Of a stretch of 64,000 nt of DNA, positions 10,472 through 19,865 are shown in pieces. The stretch comes from Lewinellaceae bacterium. GTDB taxonomy: Bacteria > Bacteroidota > Bacteroidia > Chitinophagales > Saprospiraceae. The notes beneath the pieces were generated by a model. That model saw nothing but the letters and a program-made list of their open reading frames with translations. It was not told the origin of the DNA and did not search any database. The stretch spans positions 2,217,739 through 2,281,738 of the forward strand of contig JACJYN010000002.1 of assembly GCA_020636095.1 (NCBI GenBank). The letters are read 5' to 3'. The first letter of the stretch is position 1. Each line of letters opens with the position of its first letter. The position numbers and the translations under genes were made by a program.

Positions 10472-11414
10472 GTTGCTTGTTTTTGATAGTGATGGAATTT
10501 TGATTGAGTGTGGAATCAACGTGAGTAGATGCGGGGCGACCAGTATTGCTGATGAATACACCCAGCAGCACCAACGAAGCAGCGCCTACCTGCGAAGATT
10601 CGATGGTCTCAAGGCCAATGCCGTAAGCTAAAATCGTAGCCGCCACCGGATGCAGGTACAGATATGAACCAACCACATTGGCAGGTAGCATCCTGAGGGC
10701 ATGAGCATTGAGCAAATGCACGCCGAAGGTGGCTACAATACCCACAAACAGTAGCCCCAGCCAGGAATACATAGAAAGGGAAGCAAAGGGCGTGATATTC
10801 AAATCAATGGTACAAAAGGGTAGCAGGCACAATAGTCCGACTCCAAAAACCCTCGTAAGGATGGTGTTAGGCTCGTAGTGTGCAGTGAGCGGCTTGACCA
10901 AAAGGATAAACAAAGCATAAGCCATTGCCGCCAGTAACACCCACAGGAGCCCCTGTTCCTTGAGGTTGATTTCGTGTACACGACCCTGTGTGAGCAGGAT
11001 TGCCAAACCCGCCGTACAGAGTCCAATGCCGATGATGCGCTGCCGGGTAAGCACCTCCCCAAGCAACACCGCGCCACCAAGTGCAACCCACACCGGCGTA
11101 GAAGCCATCACCAGCGTACTACTAATTGCTGAGGAAAGCGCAAGCCCTTTGGAAAATGCAGAAAGGCTACCCGCTATGCCTACTGCACCTGCCAGTACGA
11201 CGGCACCAATATGCCTCGGCTGCATGTGCTCCCGGACGTACATCCGCCCCATGCAGGTAAACAGGACAAAAGCCACCGCTATCCGAAACAGCGTCAGCGA
11301 ATCAGCGGGCAACTCAACAAGGATGATCTTACCCACGACGAAAAGGCTGCCATAAATAAAGGCAACAGTCAACAATAACAGATGTCCGAATAGAGGGCGA
11401 TTGATTGTGGCCAT
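10464..11414 (-). CDS. EamA/DMT-family transporter
   Basis: A 316-residue integral membrane protein with about ten hydrophobic segments in two related halves, the drug/metabolite transporter arrangement. The first half contains AFIYGSLFVVGKI and TLFRIAVAFVLF, and the second VGSYLYLHPVAATILAYGIG, which is the typical EamA P-V-x-A block. These carriers export or import small metabolites and amino acids; the substrate is unknown here. A polar tail of about 25 residues (Asn/Thr/Lys-rich) ends in the overlap with the symporter start. Start ATG 11414 (MATINRPLFGHLL) is the only good candidate. The upstream interval 11415-11627 has no gene. Confidence 0.85.
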   Translation of the reverse strand: MATINRPLFGHLLLLTVAFIYGSLFVVGKIILVELPADSLTLFRIAVAFVLFTCMGRMYVREHMQPRHIGAVVLAGAVGIAGSLSAFSKGLALSSAISSTLVMASTPVWVALGGAVLLGEVLTRQRIIGIGLCTAGLAILLTQGRVHEINLKEQGLLWVLLAAMAYALFILLVKPLTAHYEPNTILTRVFGVGLLCLLPFCTIDLNITPFASLSMYSWLGLLFVGIVATFGVHLLNAHALRMLPANVVGSYLYLHPVAATILAYGIGLETIESSQVGAASLVLLGVFISNTGRPASTHVDSTLNQNSITIKNKQHA

Positions 11415-11627
11415 GTATTAACGTTTTTAATTTTGCACAAAACACCCCCTGCCCGCGCCAATAGCACAGGATTAGGGATTTGCACCGTGGATTTGTTACT
11501 CTTTCAGCTTACAAGACATAGCAGTTGTAAGCTGCTGCCGCGAAGTTACAGGCTTAGTTGCGGCTCAATTTTTTATTGGCGAGTTATGGGGGAGATACGG
11601 CGAAAGCAGGCGAGTATCGGATTGGAG

Positions 11628-12146
11628 TTATAAGTCGTTGAACCACTTTACAAGAGCCTTGCCGTGCTTGGTTTGTATGTGTACCATCAATAGCACTGTA
11701 CCGATGATGGTGAACCATCCGTAAGTAACACCCAACCCTACTAAAGATTTCCAAATAGCAAAAATGGTGTACGTCAATAGTCGCCAGGAAATCAATTCGT
11801 TTAACCAATTTGGCACTGCTGATGCATTTGGCAATTGAATGGCAAGCGGAGGGAAAAGTATTCCAATACCATAAATCCCTGCAAAAAAAACGCCGGAGAT
11901 AAGAAAGAAACCTATAATACCAGCACTTCGTTGCTCTGCCCAAATAATGAGCATCGTCAGCGTACTGGCGAGAATAATGAGTGCCAAAATAGCCAGAAAT
12001 ATCTGCTGCAATGGCAAGGAAGCAAGTGCCGACTCGCCAAAAAGATATTCCAAACCTGCCAATGCGGCAATGCCGATGAGCAGTTCGCGTAAGCCTGGGA
12101 AGATAAAATGGTTCCCTATCTGATTGTTGATGTTTGCATTATCCAT
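11628..12146 (-). CDS. Small membrane protein, tandem paralogue 1
   Basis: Unrecognised family. About 172 residues with four hydrophobic segments. The N-terminus MDNANINNQIGNHFIFPGLR aligns with its neighbour's start, which is why I choose ATG 12146 over the longer 12191 frame. Shared blocks are HFIFPGLRELLxGI, ASLPLQ/ATLPLQ, LFPxLAI, YGWFTII and the C-terminal HIxTKxGKxLxxW. Together with the gene at 12184-12708 it forms a tandem duplication with a 37-bp gap. A membrane location is clear; a function is not. Confidence 0.7.
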   Translation of the reverse strand: MDNANINNQIGNHFIFPGLRELLIGIAALAGLEYLFGESALASLPLQQIFLAILALIILASTLTMLIIWAEQRSAGIIGFFLISGVFFAGIYGIGILFPPLAIQLPNASAVPNWLNELISWRLLTYTIFAIWKSLVGLGVTYGWFTIIGTVLLMVHIQTKHGKALVKWFNDL

Positions 12147-12183
12147 GTCAGATGCTCTTAGTGAAGTAATGAGATAGATGAAG

Positions 12184-12708
12184 CTATTCAAATGAATTGA
12201 GCCAATTGTTTAAGTCCTTCCCGCATTTGGTGTAGATATGAATCAGGAGTACGCAGCAACTGATAATCGTAAACCAACCGTAGATATGGCTGATTTGCGT
12301 GACTATTGCCCACGCGCATTTCAGGAGATGCCAAACCAAGTCTAAAAAATATATATCGACCGGCTCCGTATAAGTTGGGTAGTCAATGGCCAGCGCCGGA
12401 AAAAGCAAACCAATAAAGTAAAAACCGGAGCAAAACAAAGCGGGCACACCCAGCAAAAGTCCCAACGGATCACCTTCATTATTGTCGGTAAACCAATACG
12501 ACAGCAGTAAACTTACCATCAGCAGATAAACGGAAATTAATACACTTGCAAAAAACATGTGCTGCAAAGGCAAGGTCGCCAAAACGGATGTTCCTATGAG
12601 GGTCTCAATGACTACTATTACGGTAATGCCCAGTAGTAGCTCCCGTAGCCCCGGGAAAATAAAATGGCGCTGCTGACCATTATTTTGGTTGCTTTGAAGA
12701 TTATCCAT
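12184..12708 (-). CDS. Small membrane protein, tandem paralogue 2
   Basis: A 174-residue paralogue of the downstream gene, also with four hydrophobic segments and the same FIFPGLRELLLGI entry and YGWFTIISCCVLLIHIYTKC exit. It starts MDNLQSNQNNGQQRHFIFPG at ATG 12708. Divergence between the two copies is substantial, so the duplication is not recent. It is the promoter-proximal gene of the pair. No known domain is recognised. Confidence 0.7.
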   Translation of the reverse strand: MDNLQSNQNNGQQRHFIFPGLRELLLGITVIVVIETLIGTSVLATLPLQHMFFASVLISVYLLMVSLLLSYWFTDNNEGDPLGLLLGVPALFCSGFYFIGLLFPALAIDYPTYTEPVDIYFLDLVWHLLKCAWAIVTQISHIYGWFTIISCCVLLIHIYTKCGKDLNNWLNSFE

Positions 12709-12849
12709 GATGTTTTCTTTTTATAGTGATTTGTTGCTACAAATTAAGCGCATCAATACCACCTCCTATCCGCTAAAAGCGATTGAAACTTGTACTATGG
12801 CGGGAGGAAGCATATAGACCGCCCCGTTTTTATCATCATGTTGATTTTA

Positions 12850-12912
12850 CCTCAGCAGCTAAAGGGTTTCAATAGAGCTATCGGTCTATCATAAACCTAT
12901 TAGCTGCTGAGG
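12850..12912. other. Inverted repeat in intergenic region
   Basis: Perfect 13-bp arms CCTCAGCAGCTAA (12850-12862) and TTAGCTGCTGAGG (12900-12912) enclose 37 bp. The arms could extend inward through GGGTTT/AAACCT. It lies between the minus-strand protease gene end (12939) and the minus-strand membrane protein start (12708). It could form a terminator-like stem, but lacks a clear T-run. Confidence 0.5.
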
Positions 12913-12938
12913 TGTCTGTATCTAAACTACGCAATCCT

Positions 12939-13946
12939 CTATTTTGAAGTCGTATTCCCTTCTGCGTCTAGCGCATCTTGGTAGATGTCTGCCAAGTAGT
13001 GAGCGGGAGTCAACAAGGTTGTATTGTTATCCATCCCTCCTGTTACGAGTCCGATAACCTTTCCGCTAATTTGATGAATGACGAAGCTGCCAGAACCTCC
13101 TTGGTCCATCGGTAAGTTTGTTTCAAACGCCTCGAAGCCGGAGGAAGGCAACCCAGTGACCATACCATGCGAGGGTTTCGGCGCGATAGTTTGGCTGAGC
13201 CACTGACGAATGTTCTGCGGGTAGCCCCACGATTCAATGGGGGCAGCATTTTGTACCTCTTTGGTTTCCGCCACGGTCATCAAATCATTCATACTGAAAC
13301 CCTTGCCTGTTAGCTTATCGGGGATGAGCCCCTTGATTTTGTAAACGGCTACGTCTTTATCGCCGTTGAAAATCAACTGAGCGGTCGCACAGTACTCTGG
13401 GGTTTTTCCAGGCTCTCTTTCAAGAGCGTTCTGAATCGGTATTTTTGGAGAGCCGGGCAGAATGATAAAGGAGTTTAATTCGTGGTAAAACCATGGAGTA
13501 GATGTGGGATCTGGTAATTTCCCTGTCTGAACGTAAGTGCTTAGTTTGCTTAGAAATGGAAGTTGAGTAGAATCACCTTTTTCTATCTCATTAACCATTT
13601 CTTGAACTTCTGCATTCCCAAAAACATCTAGCTCAATATGTTTGACCGTCCCCACAAAACCGCCCTCCATAACGACACCAGTTCCACTAGGCAAAAATGG
13701 ATTTTTCATGTAGCGAAGCCGAGCCTGTTCGTAGATATCTCCATCTCGATTGATGTAAACAGTTTGCCCTGTAGAGTCAACGGTTTTCAAGAAGTAGGCC
13801 CGCACCAGCATGCAGGACAGCTCTTCGAGATTGGGAGGGGGGACATAAGTATTCTTTTTCTCTGTGCCATTGCAAGATTCGCATTTCCAAACCATTACCC
13901 CCAGCAAAACGATGACTATGGGGATGAGAACTTTCAGCTTTTTCAT
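12939..13946 (-). CDS. Trypsin-like serine protease, membrane-anchored or exported
   Basis: A 335-residue protein starting MKKLKVLIPIVIVLLGVMVW, a signal peptide or N-terminal anchor, followed by CESCNG. The body resembles a chymotrypsin-fold protease: GTGVVMEGGFVGTVKHI near residue 90 may carry the catalytic His, NGDKDVAVYKIKG near 195 the Asp, and MDQGGSGSFVIHQISGKVIG near 280 the nucleophilic Ser in GGSGS followed by the usual VIGLVTGG strand. Expected action is proteolysis in the periplasm or at the surface. The His assignment is the weakest point. Frame intact; it appears to be a single-gene unit. Confidence 0.65.
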   Translation of the reverse strand: MKKLKVLIPIVIVLLGVMVWKCESCNGTEKKNTYVPPPNLEELSCMLVRAYFLKTVDSTGQTVYINRDGDIYEQARLRYMKNPFLPSGTGVVMEGGFVGTVKHIELDVFGNAEVQEMVNEIEKGDSTQLPFLSKLSTYVQTGKLPDPTSTPWFYHELNSFIILPGSPKIPIQNALEREPGKTPEYCATAQLIFNGDKDVAVYKIKGLIPDKLTGKGFSMNDLMTVAETKEVQNAAPIESWGYPQNIRQWLSQTIAPKPSHGMVTGLPSSGFEAFETNLPMDQGGSGSFVIHQISGKVIGLVTGGMDNNTTLLTPAHYLADIYQDALDAEGNTTSK

Positions 13947-14058
13947 ATCGTGTACGTTTTAGTGAATGACAAAGAATTCCTTGGCCATCAGAGAGTGTTT
14001 TCCCTGATGGCGGGGTGTTTTGAATGAGTTTACCTAATGGTGTAAAGGTAGGCTGATG

Positions 14059-14094
14059 AAAAAAAAGAGGGTTCGCCAATAGCGAATCCTCTTT
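14059..14094 (-). terminator. Rho-independent terminator (minus strand)
   Basis: A hairpin AAAGAGGGTTCGC / GCGAATCCTCTTT (one G-T pair) with a 4-base loop is preceded on the + strand by an A-run at 14059-14066, which reads as a T-run on the minus strand. It lies 160 bp beyond the stop of the receiver gene at 14253 and fits termination of the sensor kinase/receiver operon. Confidence 0.7.
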
Positions 14095-14168
14095 AAGAAC
14101 TATACTTTAGATTAATGCCTTTAAAATCGCACCTATTCAGGAGGGGCACCCGCCTCTACTCTATGTTT

Positions 14169-14213
14169 CAGGGGGTGGCTCGCCTGAATTGAACCTGATT
14201 CAGCCACCCCCTG
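14169..14213. other. Perfect 12-bp inverted repeat
   Basis: Arms CAGGGGGTGGCT (14169-14180) and AGCCACCCCCTG (14202-14213) with a 21-bp loop. It sits between the receiver gene stop (14253) and the terminator at 14059-14094 and may be a second stem of the 3' untranslated region. The rest of 13947-14252 holds no gene. Confidence 0.5.
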
Positions 14214-14252
14214 ACGGCAGAGCCTTTATTCTGAGCCATACTGCATAGGGGG

Positions 14253-15248
14253 CTAAATCTCAAAATAACCGTTCAGCCATTCAAACCGGGAATGCACCTT
14301 CACGAGCTGGCCGTCTTGGTATTGTGCATCATCCAGCGTCAAATTTCTACCATGATTTGCCCCTTCCGGCTTCCATGAAAAAGAGTTGTTAATGACAATC
14401 CTGGGGCGGTCTTTAATGTGAAGGAAATACGCCTCCTCGCAAAGGAACCCTTCAGGTATTCCTCCATTGAGATCCCGCACGTCGAATTCTCTCAGTACAT
14501 CCTCTCTCATAAAATTATCATCGGTAAATCGAATAGCCAATATGGGCCTTGCTTTGGGGTTTGGTGTATAAATAATTTCAGACGACTGGCTATCGGCAAT
14601 GATGGCGATAATCTGTTCTCTGCGCAACCGGATCGGGGTGCGCATTTCAAAGTCGTGATGCATCTGTCCGATTACCTTGTCCGAATAGGCTTTCTTGTTA
14701 TTTCGGTGGCACCACCGTCCCTGGAATTCCAGGAAATTCACGGATACCTCCTTAAATTTTTCCCGGAATTCAGTTGGGAAATCATACTTGTTGATATAGC
14801 CCCACCCGGGAAACCATTTATTAAAAAAGGCAAGGTTTTGATTAAAAAAATGGCCCAAAATCTCCCTGTGGTGGTTCGTCATCAGGATTAAACCTATACC
14901 CCGGCTTTTTAACATTTCCTGAATCTCCGGCGATCCCTCAATAATGTTCTTCAACACTTGGTTGATCCACCTGTCCGCCTCCATGTGGTTTTCATCTCCC
15001 CCAAGAGAAATATCACTGATGATCAGATCCAGATCGCCGCTCATCAAAGCCTGTTGGATATTTTCAGTTATTTCCTCGAAGCTTTGCAGACAGCAGTTCA
15101 GGCTGTGCGGCCGCAAGTTTGCAAACATTCTTTCTTCTGGTGAAAGGTTTTCCTTGTTTTCCATTTGCTGTATCCAGGGTTGCAACCAGGTATTATTATA
15201 GTCATCCCATTGGGCTTCCACATCGTCGATCAATAAGTAGTTAGCCAT
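14253..15248 (-). CDS. Response-regulator-like protein with possible LytTR-type output
   Basis: A 331-residue protein. The N-terminus MANYLLIDDVEAQW has the acidic pair of a receiver domain, and DLDLIISDISLGG near residue 75 supplies the likely phosphorylated Asp; the domain carries a long insertion before it. The C-terminal 120 residues (from about TPIRLRREQIIAIIADSQSS) look like a divergent LytTR DNA-binding region, but I cannot confirm this by eye. Its start overlaps the stop of the upstream sensor kinase by 8 bp, so the two form a coupled two-component pair. It lacks the usual receiver Lys context, which makes it unusual. Confidence 0.65.
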   Translation of the reverse strand: MANYLLIDDVEAQWDDYNNTWLQPWIQQMENKENLSPEERMFANLRPHSLNCCLQSFEEITENIQQALMSGDLDLIISDISLGGDENHMEADRWINQVLKNIIEGSPEIQEMLKSRGIGLILMTNHHREILGHFFNQNLAFFNKWFPGWGYINKYDFPTEFREKFKEVSVNFLEFQGRWCHRNNKKAYSDKVIGQMHHDFEMRTPIRLRREQIIAIIADSQSSEIIYTPNPKARPILAIRFTDDNFMREDVLREFDVRDLNGGIPEGFLCEEAYFLHIKDRPRIVINNSFSWKPEGANHGRNLTLDDAQYQDGQLVKVHSRFEWLNGYFEI

Positions 15249-18200
15249 CTTTATTTAGTTTTTTTGTAAAAAGTTGATATTGCTTAAGCATGCCACTGGA
15301 GAAGGTCAGCGTAACACCTGTACCTATTGGCTTTGCATTTTTAAAATCTATTTCCGCATTACCTCCAAAAGTGCTTTCCATGGCGTCGAGTGTTTCCATG
15401 ATCGTAAAAAGAGAACTTTTTCTTCCGGAAACGCTTCTTGTCTTACGCCAGATTTCGATCCTATCACGAGCCTCCTGAGAAAAGCCATCCGCATTATCTG
15501 TGACTGTTATCATCAGGCCTTTTTCTTCAGAATATGCCGCCTCTATTTGAATTATTATTTTTTCCCTTTTAGAAATCCTGGCATATTTGTAGGCATTGTG
15601 AACAATGTTAAGGAGCATAAGGCTGGGGACGATTTTCCCCTTTGCATTTTCCGCAATGTCATCGGAAAAGTCGATCTGAATTCCTATCAGGGTTTGCTGT
15701 TTCAAGTCCAGGTAACGCCTGCATAAATCTATTTCATCCCTCAGCGAACAGGAAAATTCCATTTCGTAAATCTTTGAAAAGAAACCGCGTGTAGCAGCAA
15801 ATAACATTGAAATTATCTGTTTCGAAGCCAGAGATATCTCGTCCCCATTGCTTTTGAGAATCGCGAAAGGCGCGTCATGAATACCACTTATAAAATGGGC
15901 TTCCAGGCGATTCCGGTAAAGGATATTCCTACCTTCAAATGCATTCTTGAGTACTCTTTGCTCTATCTCCCCCACCTTAAAATACGCCAGCCGCCCGATC
16001 TGCTTCAGCAGGAAAATATACTGCTCCACGCTTGTTTCATTTTCAAAAGCCCCGGCCTGCTCATTCTGAATGGCGATCACCCCGAACGGCTCTGCCGTTG
16101 CTATATTGCCGCCGATGAGCAGAAACAGAAAGCTTTCCGTCGGTTTGCCTCTTTTGGGGGCGGGGCGGGACAGGCCGTTTGCCTGGTAAAATTCCGCTTT
16201 AGCCTGGTTGACCACCAGGCAATAATCCTCCTCTCCTCGTTTGTATTTTTCCCGATGATTCCACAAATGGGCCACCGGATAGTTGTCTTCCGCATCAATG
16301 TCAAAAACGACGCTGCCAACCTCCTCGTAGCGGCTGTTGTCTTCCCCTTCAAGCGGGGCGGCATCCGAGTGGCCGATGAGTTGCAGCGTTCTGCTGCGCT
16401 GCTGATACCGGTACAGGGATATCTTGGTGGCGTTCAGTATGCCGCGCATTTCCTCTTTGGTGATGGTTTGGAAGGCGGCCTGTATGCCAGGGTAGCCATC
16501 GGCTTTATCCAGCTTGTCGCCTAGTTGGGTGAACAATTGCTGGCGGAGGAGGTAGCGGTTTTGTTCGTCCTGTAAAGCTTGTTTTGCTTTGTTGCTCTTT
16601 CTGTAATAATACCATATAAATATTGCAGCAATCAAAATTAATATTGCCGCAATCAGAACAACGGCCAGGAGTATAGATGCTCTTTTGGCCCTGCTGACAG
16701 ATTGCCTGAAATTTATGCTCAATACGCCAATACCGGATTGGAGGGACAAAGTCCCAACCCATGGCGTATTAAATAGCAAGGAAATAATGTTTCCAAAGCT
16801 TCCTTCCTGAAACTTTCCAAACACCCCCTGAGCCGGCAAAATCCGGTCATCAAAAATGGTAATGGTATCTTTGCCGACGATTCGGGTAAAGGCATTCCGG
16901 CTGAGCATCGAGTAATCGGGCGCGACGATGAAAAACTGCCGTTCATCATCCTCGTAATCTAACCTAACCTCTTGAAAGTTTAGTTTTCTAAAGATTCTGT
17001 TCCCCAGGTAAGCGCTGTAGGTACTGTTCAACACTTCCCAAAGCTGCGGCTCCACTCTTTTCTCCTTGAGGTACTCCCGGGCTTTTTTCCCATTAACCCG
17101 GAGCAAACCTTTCAGGGAGGCAAACACGGCTGTGCTGTCATCCTGAAGGTGAAAGCCTCCGGTGTTGAATTCCTTTTCCCACAGCCCGGTAGCCTGCTGA
17201 TCGTAGAAGGCCAGCTTTTTGTCGCGGTAGTCAAAGGCCACAAGGCCAAAGTCGGTGCTCAGCCAGGCCGTCCCTGACTTTTCCATATCCACGCCTCCGT
17301 ACACCTTTCGCATTTCCTGGTAATTACCCGCTTCGGAACCGGCATAGTGGATCATTCCTTTTTCGGCATCGAAATGCTCCAGGGCGGTAATCTCGTTGCG
17401 GCCGGCATCCCATTGCACATGGAAAAAATACCGGTCGCGGGTACAGATAAGCAGGGTTTTGATTTTCGATCCTTCCTCCCGGGAGGTAATATCCAGCACA
17501 TAGGAGATGTTGGCGCCTTCCAGTTCCTTATGTGTTATCGCGATGCCGCTGTCCTGCTCCCGGTTGCGGTACCAAAGGCCTTTCTTACCGCCATAGAACC
17601 AGCCGTTCCCGGCTTTGTCGGGGCTGATAAACTGTACAGGAATTTCCATTTCCAGCCCACCGATGAATTCTGTACCGCTGTCCAGGAGAAAGAGCCCTTT
17701 GCTTGTGCCGACAAATACGCCCTTTGGGGGCAGTGTAATCAGGGCGTAAATGCTTCCAATGTTTTTTTCTCCGCCCAGGTTCATTTTGGCCACCCTGTCG
17801 AATGAACCATTTTTTAACTCTATCTTCCATATCGCGCCCTTATCCGTACCAGCCAGGAAGCTGTTTTCCGCGATCCGGACTATTGACCTTACCTGGCCTC
17901 CCTGCATTTCCAGCTGGCGGGAGTCGATCATTTGGTTTGACCGCACATCCATCAGCAGGACATGGCCGATGTCATTGCCCGCCAGATAGTAGCGATCATC
18001 CACCCTGCAGGTGCTCCAGAAGTGGTTGAACCCACCGGTCTTGAGCCCTCCTGTATTCAGCCACGAACGGAATACGTCCTGTTGCTTCTGCGGCCAGAGC
18101 AGGACGTGTTCACCAATGGTGCCAATGAGGATGGTATGCCCTTCTTCGAGGTAGGCCAGGGCGCGTACGTTGTCCGCTTTGCCGCCGTATGGCAGGTTGA

Positions 18201-18804
18201 GTTGATATTTCAGGCTGTCCACTACCTTTGCCCCGCTTACTTTCAGTTCATATAGTGAACCGTCCACCGTAGCGGCGAGCAGGATAATTGTATCCTCTCC
18301 CGAACGAAATTTATTTTCCACCACATCCCAAACCGGCTTCGAAAATAAAGTGTCGCCCTTATTGGAGCAGAGATAATATCCTCCCTCTTTCGCGGGCTTC
18401 AGGCGGAAACTGCTGTTGTCCAAGGCCGCTTCTCTACCTGCCTGCCTGCAGGTGGTGTCCATTCGGCCTTCCAGGTAATTTATCGACCCGATGCATTCGT
18501 CTTTAAACGTTATATGTACCCGGTGGCTGTCGCGGTTGGGAAGCAACTCAATTTCATCTTTCCGGCCAATTTCGATGCCGCTTTCCGGATGGTTGTAGGA
18601 ATAATAACCGATGAACTGGTCCTGCAGGTAAACCTGCACGCCCTGCTGCAGGGCAAAGAACAACAGCCCGTCCGCTTCACAAATGGCATTGACATTGGCC
18701 GAACTGCACCGGATCTGGCGCAGGCCGTTCAATTCCTCCACTTTTTCCTGAGCGGCCACGGCCAGCGGGAGCAGGCCGGCAAGGCAGCATAACAGTTTCT
18801 TCAT
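15241..18804 (-). CDS. Sensor histidine kinase with extracytoplasmic beta-propeller
   Basis: A 1,187-residue membrane kinase. Residues 1-18 form a signal peptide (MKKLLCCLAGLLPLAVAAQE). Residues 20-700 contain repeated W/Y-rich blades with phrases such as GTSKGLFLLDSG and STDFGLVAFDYRDKKLAFYD, typical of two-component regulator propellers. One transmembrane helix at about 709-732 (AVVLIAAILILIAAIFIWYY) follows, then a GAF-like region, a helical dimerisation segment and an ATPase domain with N-box LNIVHNAYKYA and G-box VTDNADGFSQEARDRI. The DHp segment (NRLEAHFISGIHDAPFAILK) resembles the LytS/YESM group, in which the histidine is displaced. The signal is presumably a surface polymer or nutrient. 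The partner is the overlapping receiver gene. Confidence 0.8.
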   Translation of the reverse strand: MKKLLCCLAGLLPLAVAAQEKVEELNGLRQIRCSSANVNAICEADGLLFFALQQGVQVYLQDQFIGYYSYNHPESGIEIGRKDEIELLPNRDSHRVHITFKDECIGSINYLEGRMDTTCRQAGREAALDNSSFRLKPAKEGGYYLCSNKGDTLFSKPVWDVVENKFRSGEDTIILLAATVDGSLYELKVSGAKVVDSLKYQLNLPYGGKADNVRALAYLEEGHTILIGTIGEHVLLWPQKQQDVFRSWLNTGGLKTGGFNHFWSTCRVDDRYYLAGNDIGHVLLMDVRSNQMIDSRQLEMQGGQVRSIVRIAENSFLAGTDKGAIWKIELKNGSFDRVAKMNLGGEKNIGSIYALITLPPKGVFVGTSKGLFLLDSGTEFIGGLEMEIPVQFISPDKAGNGWFYGGKKGLWYRNREQDSGIAITHKELEGANISYVLDITSREEGSKIKTLLICTRDRYFFHVQWDAGRNEITALEHFDAEKGMIHYAGSEAGNYQEMRKVYGGVDMEKSGTAWLSTDFGLVAFDYRDKKLAFYDQQATGLWEKEFNTGGFHLQDDSTAVFASLKGLLRVNGKKAREYLKEKRVEPQLWEVLNSTYSAYLGNRIFRKLNFQEVRLDYEDDERQFFIVAPDYSMLSRNAFTRIVGKDTITIFDDRILPAQGVFGKFQEGSFGNIISLLFNTPWVGTLSLQSGIGVLSINFRQSVSRAKRASILLAVVLIAAILILIAAIFIWYYYRKSNKAKQALQDEQNRYLLRQQLFTQLGDKLDKADGYPGIQAAFQTITKEEMRGILNATKISLYRYQQRSRTLQLIGHSDAAPLEGEDNSRYEEVGSVVFDIDAEDNYPVAHLWNHREKYKRGEEDYCLVVNQAKAEFYQANGLSRPAPKRGKPTESFLFLLIGGNIATAEPFGVIAIQNEQAGAFENETSVEQYIFLLKQIGRLAYFKVGEIEQRVLKNAFEGRNILYRNRLEAHFISGIHDAPFAILKSNGDEISLASKQIISMLFAATRGFFSKIYEMEFSCSLRDEIDLCRRYLDLKQQTLIGIQIDFSDDIAENAKGKIVPSLMLLNIVHNAYKYARISKREKIIIQIEAAYSEEKGLMITVTDNADGFSQEARDRIEIWRKTRSVSGRKSSLFTIMETLDAMESTFGGNAEIDFKNAKPIGTGVTLTFSSGMLKQYQLFTKKLNKDG

Positions 18805-19093
18805 ATAGAGAGCAGGTTTCGGATGCCCGTTAATTTTTTAATCACTACTAAATTAACCGGCTTTGGGCTATACCCTATCGCCAATGGCGACAGAACGGGG
18901 TTTTGTGGCGACGGTGGATACAGCGCTTTACCCCTTGCGAAAAGCACTGAAAAATAAAGAAAAAAATAGTAAAACTATCAGCGCGGCCTTTTTTTTGCAG
19001 CGGAATCTTAACCCCAATACAAGATTCAGCTGGATAAACCGGCCTTATTCCGCTAAAAGCGTAAATTTCATCCCGATTCAGCTGATTAATACC

Positions 19094-19786
19094 ATGCACA
19101 ACCCTTCCCAACTCCTCCAATCCCGCCTCACCGCCCTGGGCGACGAAAAGAAAGCCCGCTGGCTGGAAAACTACGTCAAGCACGACATCCGGTCCAAAGG
19201 GGTGGGCATTCCCCAGATCCGGGAGGTGGTCAAGGCGGTAGCCAAAGAGCATGGCCTTAACCAACAACCGACGGAGGCCCAGTTTGACCTCCTCAGCGAT
19301 CTCATGCAACAGCCCTTTACCGAAGACAAGCTGGCGGCCATCCTCTACCTGCAGCTCTACTGGAAAGGGCAGGCCGCCGGCCCGCAGTTGGAGCTGATCT
19401 CCCATTGGTTTGACCAACGCTGGATCAGCGACTGGAACGTCTGCGACTGGCTCTGCGTGCGCCTGCTGTCCCCCATGCTGGACCGCTCGCCGGAGCAGGC
19501 CCTGCCTGTGCTGAAGGCCTGGAATGGGAACGAGTACCTGTGGACGGCCCGGGCTTCGCTGGTGCCCTTCGCCCAATGCAAGTCCATCACTGAACACATC
19601 GATACGATCGAGGCCTTTTCCAGTATTCTCATTCAAAGGGAGGAGCGGTTTTGTAAGACGAGCGTGGGCTGGGTGCTGCGGGAATATTCCCGGCACGATA
19701 AGGATTTTGTGCTTCGGTTTCTGGAGGAGCATAAAGATTGGGTGACGCCGGAGGTGGTGAAAAATGCGACGAAGTATATCTCCTGA
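19094..19786 (+). CDS. DNA alkylation repair protein, AlkD-like HEAT-repeat fold
   Basis: A 230-residue all-helical protein. The N-terminal KKARWLENYVKHDIRSKGVG with IPQIREVVK and the following helices match AlkD-type proteins, which excise bulky or alkylated bases. Typical positions include WDWxxxD-like SDWNVCDWLCVRLL and KTSVGWVLREYSRHDKDFV near the C-terminus, which contains the GWxLREyS signature. I prefer ATG 19094 (MHNPSQLLQSRLTAL); the frame is open upstream to 18863 but reads as low-complexity leader. The interval 18805-19093 otherwise holds no gene. Confidence 0.8.
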   Translation: MHNPSQLLQSRLTALGDEKKARWLENYVKHDIRSKGVGIPQIREVVKAVAKEHGLNQQPTEAQFDLLSDLMQQPFTEDKLAAILYLQLYWKGQAAGPQLELISHWFDQRWISDWNVCDWLCVRLLSPMLDRSPEQALPVLKAWNGNEYLWTARASLVPFAQCKSITEHIDTIEAFSSILIQREERFCKTSVGWVLREYSRHDKDFVLRFLEEHKDWVTPEVVKNATKYIS

Positions 19787-19800
19787 CGAAAAACAAAACT

Positions 19801-19831
19801 TTTGCCCGTTTTCGGCTAGTTTCGTACTTTG
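19801..19831 (+). promoter_or_regulatory. Possible Bacteroidota-type promoter
   Basis: TTTG at 19801-19804 and TACTTTG at 19825-19831 are 20 bp apart, resembling the Bacteroidota -33 TTTG and -7 TAnnTTTG elements with one base missing in the -7 box. It lies 34 bp before the dehydrogenase start. Pattern match only. Confidence 0.35.
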
Positions 19832-19865
19832 AGGCCAATCAACTTGCCGGCTAAAAACAAACCAC

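Noticed and set aside
11433..11633. 66-codon plus-strand frame between the EamA and paralogue genes
   Set aside because: No recognisable start context, composition or homologous motif; the interval is probably regulatory only.
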